Assembly: GCA_038380795.1 (NCBI GenBank)
Contig: CM076264.1
Location: 14,506,001-14,570,000, forward strand
DNA length: 64,000 bases
DNA from: Pyrocephalus nanus
Taxonomy: Eukaryota > Chordata > Aves > Passeriformes > Tyrannidae
Direction: 5' to 3'
This document shows positions 1 to 12,400 of the stretch, piece by piece (the first letter of the stretch is position 1; every line of letters starts with the position of its first letter). The notes beneath the pieces are model-generated. The model had not been told where the DNA came from. It did no database searches and saw only the letters and a list, made by a program, of their open reading frames with translations. Both the position numbers and the translations under genes were made by a program.

Positions 1-3000
1 TAATAGGGAATGTCCAACACTGGAAGAAACATTTAAGACCAGTGAGTTCCTAACAGAGGCAGTATTCTGCAATGATATTCATTGCCTCAGTAGTTATTTT
101 TCTCTCTTACTCTTAGATTGAGAAGTAAAAACATGAACAATAACAACTTGCTTTTCTATTTTGGCTTCTAGGTGTTCATTTCCTGTTGTCATCAGTTGGG
201 AGAGTCATGAGAAAATTTGGATTTAAGTGTAATAGAAGAATGGCATCAGTTCCTATCTATGACAAGTTAAAAATAAAAATTCCATTAGAGATTAAGGTCC
301 CTACAATTGTTATTGATTTCTTGTATTTACACATAAATTACCCTAGTGTTGTTTGGTTTTCATTTTACTCTTAGAATTTTCTTTTTTCCTCCGATGCTGA
401 AATGCCAAGTTTTTGGTTTGATGTGTGTTCTTTTCTTTTTTAAATTTGGTAACCAAAATCCCTTCCATGTTAAAATTTGAAAGGCTTTACCTAAAATATT
501 GCTGCTGCTCTTTGTTGGCTCTTCTTTTTTTGTTGTACTTTTAAAATTTAAACTCTTATTTGTGTGTGCACGTGTGCCTGGAGATTGGATCCAGAGCAAC
601 TTCATTCTGACACCAAATTTCTGAGGTTTTTTTGTAAACAATAAATCACATCCCAACTTTGGTGTGATTGGTGTGGAGTTGTCTCAGACCTGGGAATATA
701 TGCATGTGGAGAGTGTGAAGCTGTCAACTGCTGGATACTCAGGAGCCATTGGAAAGGTGCGTTTGGGCCAGTGGGAGCCAAATGCCAGTTAAATTAAACT
801 GAAATGGTGAGAGGTTATGGTTTTCCTTATTTGTTTTCAAGGTGTGGGATGGACCAAAAACACTGTATCATGCTGGGAAAGTGGGGGCCAGGGAGGTTGA
901 GGTACTTGACAAGTCAGTAATACATTGCTTTTTAATCCTCATTACCAAATTTGCCAAGCTTTCAGAAACTCATGAGCTGCCACGGGTAATGTGACATTAT
1001 CAAAATGAAACTCCAGAAGCCTTTTTAGTCTTTGAACTTGATTTCCATTCTGCTTTTGGATGGAAATTAATAACTTTGTATTTTAGCTTTATTGTAAATT
1101 TTCTTGATTTGATGAGTCTTTAATACTTCTTTTTGTCTGATAAATATATTGAAAAAGTTTGTTTGGTTTTAGGGAGTTAGAACATGTTACTGCTCTTAAC
1201 AATTCTGTCACATGGATTGCATCTGCTAAGTTACTAAGTAAATCCTGTTTATCTACCTCACTCAGGTAGTAACTAAATCCTGTTTCAGTTTTCAGTGTCA
1301 TGGATTATATTAGATTCATTGTCCACCTTGATGAAGGGGAGACAGAAGAGGAACACGAAGTTGCTTTTTAAGTGTTGAGATGGCACGTGTTTTGTACAAA
1401 ACGTCATATAAGTCTGTACTGCAGCTCTTGGACAAACTATTTTAAGTGCTCTGTTCCTCTGAAGCTGCTTTGTTAGCTCTTGCAAGGAGATTGATGCCTG
1501 GGAAGAAGAGGGGAGAGGCCAAGTCTCACTCAGCTTGTTCTTTCCTGTTTCATGACAGCATGTAGCTTGCCTGATCTTGGCCTACTGCGAGGGAAATACA
1601 TTGAGAAGTGGAATATTAGGCCTTGATGTAGTAACGTAGCTTGAAGATGAAATTTGTAGTTAAATCTAAGTGGTTTTTTTAACCCTTTAGCTTTTGGGGG
1701 AGAACATTGTTTGATGAAACCAGAGCAATTTCAACTCAAATAAAGCAGCTGGAAATCTGTCATTCCTGGAGATTTTGTTAGAGTCAATGAGCTTTGTAGT
1801 AAGGAATGAGGAATGGCGCTGGAATTCCAGTCCTTCTTCAAAGCTTGATGCAGAAACCTGCATGTTGTTGTACAAAAATATTAACAAATGGGTAATTCCT
1901 CTATCATCCAAAAGTGATCTAGGATAGCCTTAGGACGCAATATTATCTGGCTTTGTGCAAGACTTAGTTTGTGTGGCTAGCACTGAGGTTAGTATTAATC
2001 TTCTAGGAAGAGATTGGAGTCTGGTCCTATAAGTCAGGCCTGGCCACCACCCAGCAACTAATGGTGTTGTGTTGGCTCAGTTCAACTCAGATAAGGAACA
2101 AAAGTATTTTCCTTGAAATCCAAATGGAAAAAAATATAGAGGTATTTGTGTGGGGCACTGGCAGTGTATCTGGCACAGGACAAACTCACAGGAGCTCTTG
2201 TTTCTGAAATGATCCAGAGAAACGTGGGGGAGCAGGCAGCTGCTCATCTTTCTTCTAATGTGTTTCTAAGTAGTTGCATCCAAACATCAAAGAAGTACAA
2301 TGTACTGATAGGAACAGCGGCAAAGATAGAAAATTAAAAGCTCTAGTGTCATTATGTCCCTCCCTTCTCTCCCTGGAAATGTCTTTTCAGCCTTTTGCTA
2401 AAAACATTTAGCAGATGCTTGGTTTCTTTTAGTGTTTTAGGTGAGTCTTTTAAATGACTCTGCCTTATGGGTTTGCCAGGATTCCATTGTATTCAGCCGT
2501 GTTAGTGTTTGGTTGATATTTAAAATGCTCTTTGATCTTGAATGCCCTGTTCCTCCCTTTCAATGATAGCAGTAGCTTTTGAGGAGCAACAACCCTATTG
2601 CTGCTTTCTGTATCTTTCTATTTAGTGTTACTGTGTAGAATGTAGAGATTAAAGAGAGTAAAATAGTTTCTGGCCCCTTAAATTCTTTGTCAGTAATTCA
2701 CACAATCAGCATAACTGGTCATGCTGTTTGACAGTATTGTACTCATGTACTGTCTTAATCTAATGTACATAACTGAAATCCATAGATATGTTTACAGTCT
2801 GTTATATAACACCATACTGGTCTTGCAGACTCTAATGCTGGTGTGGAACAATACTGGGATGTATCTGTCAGTGCCAGCCAAATAATTTCTCTGTAGTAAA
2901 GGTCTTCTGACACAGCATGAAAGAGAGCCAAGTTACCTTTATGAAATTTCCAGCTTAAGCAACAAAGCTCAGCATTTACATTGTAACACAATAGTGAGAG

Positions 3001-6000
3001 ACTATAGTACTGATGATGATATCAACACATAGTTTGTTTTTATAGACTTTTATAAATGCTTATAATTGTGTGAACTTCTGTATATATACTGTAGGATATG
3101 TGGAATTTATCAGGGTAAAAGCTGGAGCACTTTCATGCTGTTTGTCTCACAGTGGGAGGTTTGACTGCAAATGGTCTCACTCTGACTATGGTTTGTCAGG
3201 TGGCAAGAAAATCAGCATAGGGCTATCTTATCTTTTTTGTGTCCAGCCACCATGCTTGTAATTTTTCCTGTGCTTTAGCAGAAAAAAAATCTTGCTCTGA
3301 CCTTCTGAGAAAGTTTTCCTCCATCTCTAATTTCTACTTATTTTTGTTCTTTTAGTTTAGCAAAAGCAGTTCAGACTTTCATTCCTGTGACTAGATGGGC
3401 ACCAGTAGTTCTGCCTAGCAAGGTGCTAGTTTTATGTTAGACTAGTGCTATTTTGGTGTAGGGAAAGAAAACAGAATGTGTTCTTAAATTTAAGTTTTGC
3501 TAAAATAATGCAAGAGTGATGGATGATACATAAACGCTGGAAAGTCAGTCTTGTAGTTAACACCTGCTGACTAAGCAGGGTTTAAAATCTCTTGTTCTGG
3601 CAACAGTTAGGACTCTGGTCATTGCAACAGTCTTTTAGACCAAATGACTGAACTGTTCTTCCCCCAGTCAGGTGGTGTATTTCGTCCCAGTTACATCTTA
3701 CAACATGTGATTGGCTTTTATTTTGCTCCAGTGATTTCTCACCTTTGTTGAAAGTGCCAACTTCTTAAAATCCTTCAGAAAATCTCTTTCTATTTTTCTT
3801 GTGTTTTCTTCTAGGTGGTGGTTCAAAGACAGGTCTCTGCAGCTTTTTTTGACCCATCAGGTCAAGAAGGTCATTGTTCTGTGATCCAAATCCCCGACTT
3901 CCTTGCATCCACTGGTGTTTTCCAAAATTTTCTGGAATGGTGCTTAAACATTTCAGAAATTATTTTTGGAGAGACATGGCAAAAACATAATGTGTCCTTA
4001 TAGTTTTAACAAGGAACTCTGCAAATCTAGATTTGATGTGTTGAAAGGTTACTGCTTCCAAACACAGCCCTTTGGTCAGCAATTTCCAATCCCTGAGCAG
4101 ATTGAGTAAAGAGAAATGCATGAATTTGGGTTTCTGATGCTGTGAGAAGCTCAGTGTTTCTGTTCAGCCCCTTCTCAAATTGACAAAAGATGTCTTTGCA
4201 CTGAAAGAGTCTGGTTGTGGGCATAGGTTCTGTTTGCTGTCACTGTGACCAGAGAGGTGGTTTTTGATGGAGAGGAGGGATATGGAGCCATGCAGGAGGT
4301 GGTTTCACAGCACTCTAGAAAGGCTCCTAAGTTTACTGTGAAGGGGAAAGGAGATAGTGTGTGTATGTGTGTAGTGCTGCATGGGGCTCTTAACACGTAC
4401 TTTGCTCAACATTATTTGAATACTTCACCTCCACAAGTGGGAGAAAACATAATAAACAATTCCTTCCTCCAGCGTGGGCCTGGCTTTCATGTGACAGGGC
4501 TTTGGTAGGGCATTATTGTATTCAAGAAAATTAAATAAATTTGGGAGTGTGTGTGTTGTTGGAGCCGTTCTCCCATAAATAAACTCTCTTCAGCCTTGTG
4601 CTGTGACCTGGCTCACAAATAAGTGTAACATTAGATGGGTAAGAACCTTATGTTATTTTTCATATTTAAGCCTTTCACATCCAACAGAACCTGTTTCTTT
4701 TGCTGCCTGCTTTATGAGCAGCCGCTTAGCCCACAAGACATTTGCATTAGAACACTCCTGTTTCCTTTTACATGGGAATTACGTTACTTTTTCCCTCAGC
4801 CTTCTTATCCTTATTATTTCAACCCTGTGCAGCATCCTGCTGCATGACATGGTGAAGGGTACACGCACAGGCTTTAGGAGCAGTTGCAAAAAGGAAGCAA
4901 GTACCTGGCAGCACGGCATCACAGGGAACGGTGCTCTTACACAACAGCTTGAGGAAAGGACTGGTGGGAGAAGGGTGAAAGAAATGACAAGGAACAGAAA
5001 GCATGTGTTTTGGTTTTTTTTTTTTTCATTTTAGACAGTGTTTTGCTGTTTGTACAGTATTTGTGACTTAACCCTTTAAGTGGTTGAACAGAACTTTCAG
5101 TGCAGCATTGTATGTCAAAGTTGTACTCATCTATGACACATAGTAAAATATATAATGTGTTGGATGCAGGACCTGTAATAATGGTGGGGAGTCTTTTGTT
5201 TGTTTTTTGTTCAAAAACCCCCCAAAACAACAACACTCTCTTCGCCTCCCTCCCCCCCCCCAACTAGAACAATGACAAAAGCTCAAATTAGTAATCTTTT
5301 AGTGCCTGTTAATATTAAAGAGCTGGTCTGTTAAAAGAGTAGTTCTTAGCCCTTCAGAACTGCATGTGGTAAGAAAAAGATTATAGATTAACTAAATATT
5401 TTAAATCATCCTTAACTTTGGCTGACAACAAGAATGTGAGGAAAACCTTTACTACCAGGTAGAGGTGTACCAGAATATGCATTCTTTTTTTCTTTTTCCA
5501 CTGAGCGATTCCATCCTTCCAGAACTTGTGGCATTGCCAACCTGCACATGACAGTGCAACACAAAAGTGTGTGTACACTGTTTATTTACAGCTTTATGAA
5601 TTTTTATACAAGTTTATAATGATATTGTGGCTGGATATGGAGTCTGATACCTTCCTGAGGGACATAAGAGTGCAGTCTTCGACTCCAAATTGTCAAACAT
5701 GAATAGGTAAAAATCGAATCGCTGAAAATGTTTTAGAGCTATTACAAAACAGTTATTATATAAAATTAATTTTAATGCTGTGCATTTAACTTAGTTACTT
5801 TTTGGCATAGTCTAACTCTATAGACTTTCTAGTTCCAGTGCAACAATTCTTTTATATATTTTATATTTATATTTGGTTTATGCATAAACATAAAGCAGAG
5901 CTAACTATGGATAGTATATAGAAAATTCTAAGAGTGTATTTGTGCTGATGAATCTGATTTTAGTGAATTTAGATTTGCAGAGTAAGAAAACTGGCACAAC

Positions 6001-6312
6001 TTACACTGAGTGTTGTGCCTACAACTTCTGTAGTTACTGATCTGTTTGTATGGCCTGTGCCCTAAATTATGGGGAAGAGTAAGGTTAGGTCTAATACTGC
6101 AAACCTGTGCTTTCTACTATATAGCCTTGCATAAAGGCAAATTCCCAGGTGTGATCAGCAGAGGGTTAGACAACACTTGATGTCATGTAATGTAATTAGA
6201 GAGACCTGTGTTAAGAGTTTCTTGTAAAAGTTGATTGTTCTAGGCATACGGGACCTTCTGGCCTACTTAAATTGATAGCCTAACCTTCAACCTGTCTTTT
6301 TTCTCATTTCAG
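1..6312. other. Upstream intron of ARHGAP10 (left end open)
   Basis: No exon or gene is recognisable. The stretch is AT-rich with low-complexity runs, including a T14 run at 5013-5026 and a C10 run at 5252-5261. It ends with the pyrimidine-rich acceptor tract before 6313. The exon after it begins with the last two bases of a split codon, so the missing upstream exon must end in phase 1. Confidence 0.8.
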
Positions 6313-6408
6313 ACCTTTCAGCAGCACAGAGAAAATTTGCCCATTCTCTGAGGGACTTTAAATTTGAATTCATTGGTGATGCAGAGACAGATGATGAAAG
6401 GTACATAG
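6313..6408 (+). CDS. ARHGAP10: ARHGAP10 exon, BAR domain (about residues 53-83), probably exon 2
   Basis: Acceptor TTCTCATTTCAG ends at 6312. The exon starts with two bases of a split codon and then reads [19 protein letters not shown] and [12 protein letters not shown], matching BAR helix 1 to 2 of ARHGAP10. It ends with the first base of an Asp codon at 6408. The donor used must be GTAGGT at 6409, because only that joins in frame to the next exon; a stronger-looking GTAAGA lies 4 nt further on (see findings). Length 96 nt. Confidence 0.95.
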
Positions 6409-9400
6409 GTAGGTAAGAAATAAGTGGCTACATTTTGCCTTGCTATCCTCCAGCATAATTAAACCTTTTTTTTCTGGTTTTGTATTACAGATGCATCTCT
6501 TCACGAGTTTTCAAACTTTTTAAAAAATCTTGAAGAACAAAGAGAAATTTTGGTGAGTTGCAATAAAAGATTTAAAAATCTGTGCATTTAGCAAAAAATA
6601 AAATCAAAGTTAGTTGAAGTTGCCTACTGCTTTGTTAACCACCAAGATGTTTATATCACTGACTACACAGTGGGAGCTCTCATTGTGCAGCCTCTGGTTC
6701 TGTAATCTGGAGTTACAGATAGCAACCAGTTCTCATTTCAAAGAAGAAATCTGTATTGTAGGGATTGATAAGTACTATGTGATTTAAAATGGTAGTGCCC
6801 TGATAAAATTATGGCTGGGGTGAAAACCACCATGAGGTTGTTTACCACTTACAGTCAAAAGTAAGCTGAAAGAGTTAATGCTGCATCAACACACCCAGGG
6901 TTTGGCATTTGGCCACGTTTGGATCCAGAATCTCTGTATCTCCAGCTTCAGTGCCTCTGTTGAGCTGGGATGCAATCTGTTGCCTATATGTAGTAGCAGA
7001 CTTAGAAACCTTTACTTTGTAGGTGAATTTTCTGGTGGAGGGTTGGAGCTGCAAACATTTAGTTGCTCTGTTGTGTAGAAGGAGTGAATTTATTCCTTCA
7101 GTCAGCTGTGATTGCTTGGAGTATTACTGTAACACAGCTCATATGTTACACAGCTCATGTCTGCACATAGACTGGGCTGAGAGCTCTGCAATGCACCTTG
7201 CTATCCAGATTTCCTAAATTTTCCAGAAGGGGGGGGGAGGTTCTTTCTCAGCAGCTGCATGCCCAGCTTTTGTTTCAGAGCAGGAATTCATAGAGCAGGT
7301 GCTGTGTACCCAGTTTCCATCTGAGTGCTGTCAGACACTGCATCTAGGAAATGTGTTCAGATCTGCCTTGATAGCAGTTGCATTTCTCAGTATTAGTCAT
7401 GTGATTATATCTTTGTCTTCCTGGAAATCAGTGACCATTTGGCACCACTGACAGGAAGCTGAGGCTAATCTGTCTTCTGTGTTTCTCTGTGCCAGAAGCT
7501 GTGCCTGCAGTGTAGGAGTATGTAGATAAGTCAGAAAACAACTTACGAACAATTATTTTTTTAATGTTTCTCGCTCCAGCAGTCCTGAGCCCACTAACAG
7601 TCATGGTTTCTTGTGTGTGCTGTATTATGTTTCGGTATGTTGTTCTGATCTGGAACCACACTTAGGTCTGAATTAGGGTCAGTGTGGTGCCTCACACATT
7701 CCTAAAGAGTACTGTCTTTACACAGTGGAGACAATTCTTCAGTGTCTTGAGTTGTTTTGCCAAATTATAGGGATTTGCTCAAGTATGTTTCAATGCTTCT
7801 TTTGTTTTTCATAGTTCTGCAATACAGTTTTTACTCTGCTTTTTCTTGCCCTCCATAGCTGTATTTTATTTAATGATTTTGCATAAATTTAAATAGTGAA
7901 AGTCTTCAAGAAGTCTAACAATGAAAAATACTTTATGGACTGTCACGTTATTTTAATATCAGGCTTTTTAGGGATGTCAACTTCAGGACTTTAGAATTAT
8001 GTGGCACATTTTAGTGGCTGTAACAACAAATCTTCAGCAGGGATAGATTACCAACACAGTGCTGTCTGTCTGCATAGTAAAACACTTCAGCTGTTCAACC
8101 TGAATGCCATGAAACAGTATTACCTAATTTTTTTGTATAATGTCTATGCTTACACAGAAGGTGTTACCACACTAAAAGCTCTTTAATGTCAGTTTCTTGG
8201 GAGGAGAAGAATAAAATGCAGTATTTGTTAGAACAGTGACAGTTTGATGAAAAAAACAGGGAGTATAAAATGTTATGGGACAAATATTTAATACTAAATA
8301 GAAACAGAATTTATTCTCTGAGTTACCAGATATGTGGCCTTTTTATTGCATCTGCAGTCTAGCAAATGTTTTGTATAATTTCTGGAGTGAGTCAATATAA
8401 CAGTGGCCATAAGTCTCTGAGAAAATGATTGTGTGGTGACTGGAAAAGATCATTTTCAATGTCTGCTGCTCTGACTCTTTCCTTTTTTTTAAGACTGCTC
8501 TGTGGATGTTTTAATAGTGGCATGAGCTCTAGGGATACTCCCATGGAGAATATTAGGGCATGAGGCATTCACAGATGTTTGGAATCAGGTCAGGGATCCA
8601 AAGACTTTCCATTAAGATGCAAAGTATACAGTAGGATTTTTTTCAAAAGCGTTCAGTCTTCTTTATTAAGAATGCTTGCTATTGAGCATTTTTCCCCTCA
8701 CTATTTTGAAGATAACCAGAAGATTTCTAACTGCCCACTTCACTTTCAGTGCATGATTGAAGAAAAATTTCAGTCTCATAAACTAAAATTAAAGGAATCA
8801 ATGAAAAATTACAGAACTAAGGGTGTTTCAGATGTTGCCACGCATTTTAATTTTTTGCATATTTGAGAAAAGGATTATTTTTTTCAGAATGATATTATAA
8901 ATTAAATAAATTTGTACTTAAATTCTAAACTGAAATTAAATACTCATCACTTACACTTCTTATGGTTTTCTGAAAGTATTGTTTGTGGTGAATCCAGATT
9001 CCGTAAAGCTTTCTGTCATTGTTTACAATAAATATACTTTTTTGGTTGTCATTCATCTGGTGAGTATTTATTTGGTGGATATTTAATAATTTCATTCAGA
9101 TGTTGCAATCTTGCACTTCATGGTTTTACCCTCATCTCCTTCAAAGGCTGCTAAAATTATATCCCAAATATCAAGAGATTTAGTTGCTTGTGAAAAGGGA
9201 AGTTGGCATTAATCCAGTTGTGCCACCAAAATTGTTACAGAGTGGCCAGTACAAAAACAAATTACATTTTTCCATAGCATGGTAAGCTTGGTGACATTCC
9301 CCAGGGCAGACACGAAATAGATCACTTTGTCCCTGAGAATATTCTGGAAATTATTTTTACATGTTAAGAGTGAGGGGAGTCATGGGACTTCGATTCTGCT

Positions 9401-12400
9401 CCTCTGGCATTACACAAGTGTTGTGGAAGTTCAGAGATGAAAGGAAACTTTGCGAGACCAGTAGGAAAAGGTGGGGATGGACAAGGCCCAACATGGTGAT
9501 GCTCCCATGCTCTGTCCCACTACTTGGCTATTCTCCTGCTTGCCAGGGCGAGCACCAAACCTCCCTCTCAGTCCTGGTTCCCCTGATAGCAGAAAGCAGG
9601 TTTGATTCGTGTGATGAACTCAGAGTAACGGGCTTTGCTCTCTGCCCTCATTTAAGCTGTGGTGGTGAGCAGAGCAGGGTTACGTGGTGGGTATCAATTG
9701 CCTGTGGTTGTTACCCCTTTCCTCCTTTACCTTCCATTATACCAACTTCATACCTCCCTTTCTCCATCTCAGTCTTCTCCTAAATTACCAGCCTGCCCCT
9801 AATTGTTGATTCCAGTCTTGCTAAATCATAACCACATTTGAGAGTCCAATAATCTCAGCAGTGCTTGGTGGTCAACCTTGATGTGCTGGCTTTGTGTGCT
9901 TCCCCTCCCTGGAGTTCCTCTGTCCTGCCCTGTATCTGCTTCTGGAGTTCACCTGTTTCTCACATAACTCTTAACTGTGCTGGAAGTCCAGTCAGCCTTC
10001 ACGGCACTGCCTGTAACTCTCATCAGTGCCTCTCACAGTTATGGGCACTGTTCAGCAATCTCTCAGGTCCCATTTAGTAGTCTCATGCCCTATTTGGTTT
10101 GTTTGCTCCCTTGCCAGGACTGAGTTGGCTGCATTTACCTGCAGCTCTGCCAATGGTGTGAGTTGCAGCAGGGTCACAGGTACCTTGATGATCCTTTTCA
10201 AGTGCTGGTCTAACCTATTCTTAAAAAAGTTCCATCAACATAGATTTCTCTTTACTCCAATATTTATTCTTCAGGGTTTTTTACCTGATATCCATATTGA
10301 ATCTCTTACCTGTTGTAAATTAAGGTGAAAAATCTTTGAGAATTTTTCTGAAGGAGTCATGGGGAAAAACTGTTCTTTTTTCCTTCATAGTAGTATTTAA
10401 CATCTGTATTTTTCCTTGTTCAGTTTAATTAAACTGAGTTTAGACCTTCTCTCTTTTATGTCAAAATTACTTTTAATCCTGTTTCCTGAATGCACTGACA
10501 TTTTGGCTTGGATTTGTGTTGCTCCACATGTATGTTAGTGTGATGGAGTCACTCTTAAGTGGAGTTGCTCTTAAGTCACTCCATAAATTCCTACTGAAAA
10601 CTGGATCATGCAGGAAACTTGGCTGTTGTTTCCTGTGTGGTACTTGACATGCCCTCCTAGCTGAACAGGTATTCTTCAGGGTAGTTTTGCAACTAGGATG
10701 TTGTTTTCTCATTCTTCCTACAATTTTTTTTAAGATCAGGTCACCATCTTTGCTTTTGAGAATGTCATGTGGGTCAGCATCGAAGACTTTGTTGAGGAGG
10801 TCATCTGCTGTGCTGATCTCAAAAAGGAAGCTGGGTGTTGTTCTTAAGAAATGCAGAGTAGCCTTTAGGTTTCTATAGTTCTAGGACCCGTGAGTATCAG
10901 AGTTGCTATGTGTGTTCTCTGACTCAGTTCTTGCTTTCTCCTTCTCTTCTCGCTTTTAAGTTGCTGCTGTGTTTGCTCTTCTATCATCCTCTGGGACCTT
11001 GCTTGCTCTCTCTTTAATTTGCTTTGCTGAGTTCCTAAACTACTCTGAAGCAAAGCCCCTTCTGACTTCAATGCAATTAATTCTTTAGTTGTGTAATGTA
11101 GGAATACATCTAATTGCTCTTAAGGAATCCTTGCTTCCATTAACATCCATTTTTTCCCACTTTGTCAGATAATTTGCTATAATTAACTGAGTTTTTTTTG
11201 CCTTGTGAAGGTTATTAAAATCTGCCGTTGTCTTACACTTCATTGTTGCTTTAACTGTCTTTCCATTTAAATAATGGTTTCATAGCTTCCTTCCTCTCTG
11301 TTTTTGGAGATCTATATAGAGAACCTCTTTTCTTTAGGGTTTTCTTTACCCCTTGCAAAATAAAATGTGTTTTTGCCTTTGTCTTTTTAACTTTGCCCGT
11401 AAGTACTTGTTTGTTTCCTTTTTACTCCATCTCATTTCTCTTTGTATAAGATTTCTGACACAATTTTATTCACTGTACTATATTTCCTGTTGTTCCCCAA
11501 GACAATATAAACTAGCTGGTTTACTTTGATATGTTCTCTTCTATTTCCTGCTACAGTTTTTGCACACTTCTATTCCTTCAGATGTTTTAAGAGGAGAGGT
11601 GCTACGCAGTTATTTTTTAAGTCTTTTTTTCTCCTTTTTTTTTTTTTTTTTTTTTTTTTTTTGTTTTTTGGAAAAGAGAAAGGCTGCTTCTTGGGCCAAA
11701 GGTATCTTTGTGGTTTTGGCCTCTCAAAACGGCTTTTGCATTCCTTGTCAGCTTTACCAAGTTGGCAGCATTGAATCCAGATTAGCATCTTTCTGAAAAG
11801 CAGTTATTCCTGGCATATATTAAGAACACAAGAAACAGTTTCTCTATGGATTTTTAAAGAAATATCTCAGTGAAATCACTATTTTAGTATTTCCTTCTCT
11901 TCCTCTTAAGAAAAAAAAAAAAAGAAAGAAAGAAAGATCAAGAGGGTTTCCAATTGTGGTTTCCCCAGTTAAAAGAAGTTGAGAACTTGTTAAGGTTCAA
12001 ATGCATGCTCTCAAAAGGTTAAAGGTAAAATCTAAATAATCTGTACAAATATGTTCATACACTTATTTATACTTACTTTTATTTACCTCTTACAAATGAA
12101 GTATTTAAGTGCATGAGTATTTATTTCACAGGTTATGTGCTCACTTAACACACAGTGTTCCTGAATAGCTTACTCTTACCTTTTGTTCAGTGCCTCTTGG
12201 TATCTAGTTTACACCACCTGAGTCTGCTGTGAAGATGGTGGTATTAATTTTTCTAGGCTTTCCTTTGACACTCTGCACATGGGTGTTCGTGTTCAAAGGG
12301 TTTGTATGCCTTAATCTATCTTGACAGTAATCTGAAGAAATCTGTGTGAAGGAGCAATCAGTTTACTCACTGATGTAGGGTAAAAAAGAACTCGATAGCC

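Noticed and set aside
3815..4003. 62-codon open frame directly after a strong acceptor-like tract
   Set aside because: No family resemblance, no convincing donor, and the neighbouring ARHGAP10 exons do not leave a gap to fill.
4603..5034. 143-codon + strand open frame, the longest in the window
   Set aside because: Ends in a homopolymer-encoded Phe run and shows no recognisable domain; adjacent frames are equally open.
9361..9783. 140-codon + strand open frame
   Set aside because: Composition is not protein-like, no recognisable motif and no splice context; taken as a chance ORF in a slightly more GC-rich patch.
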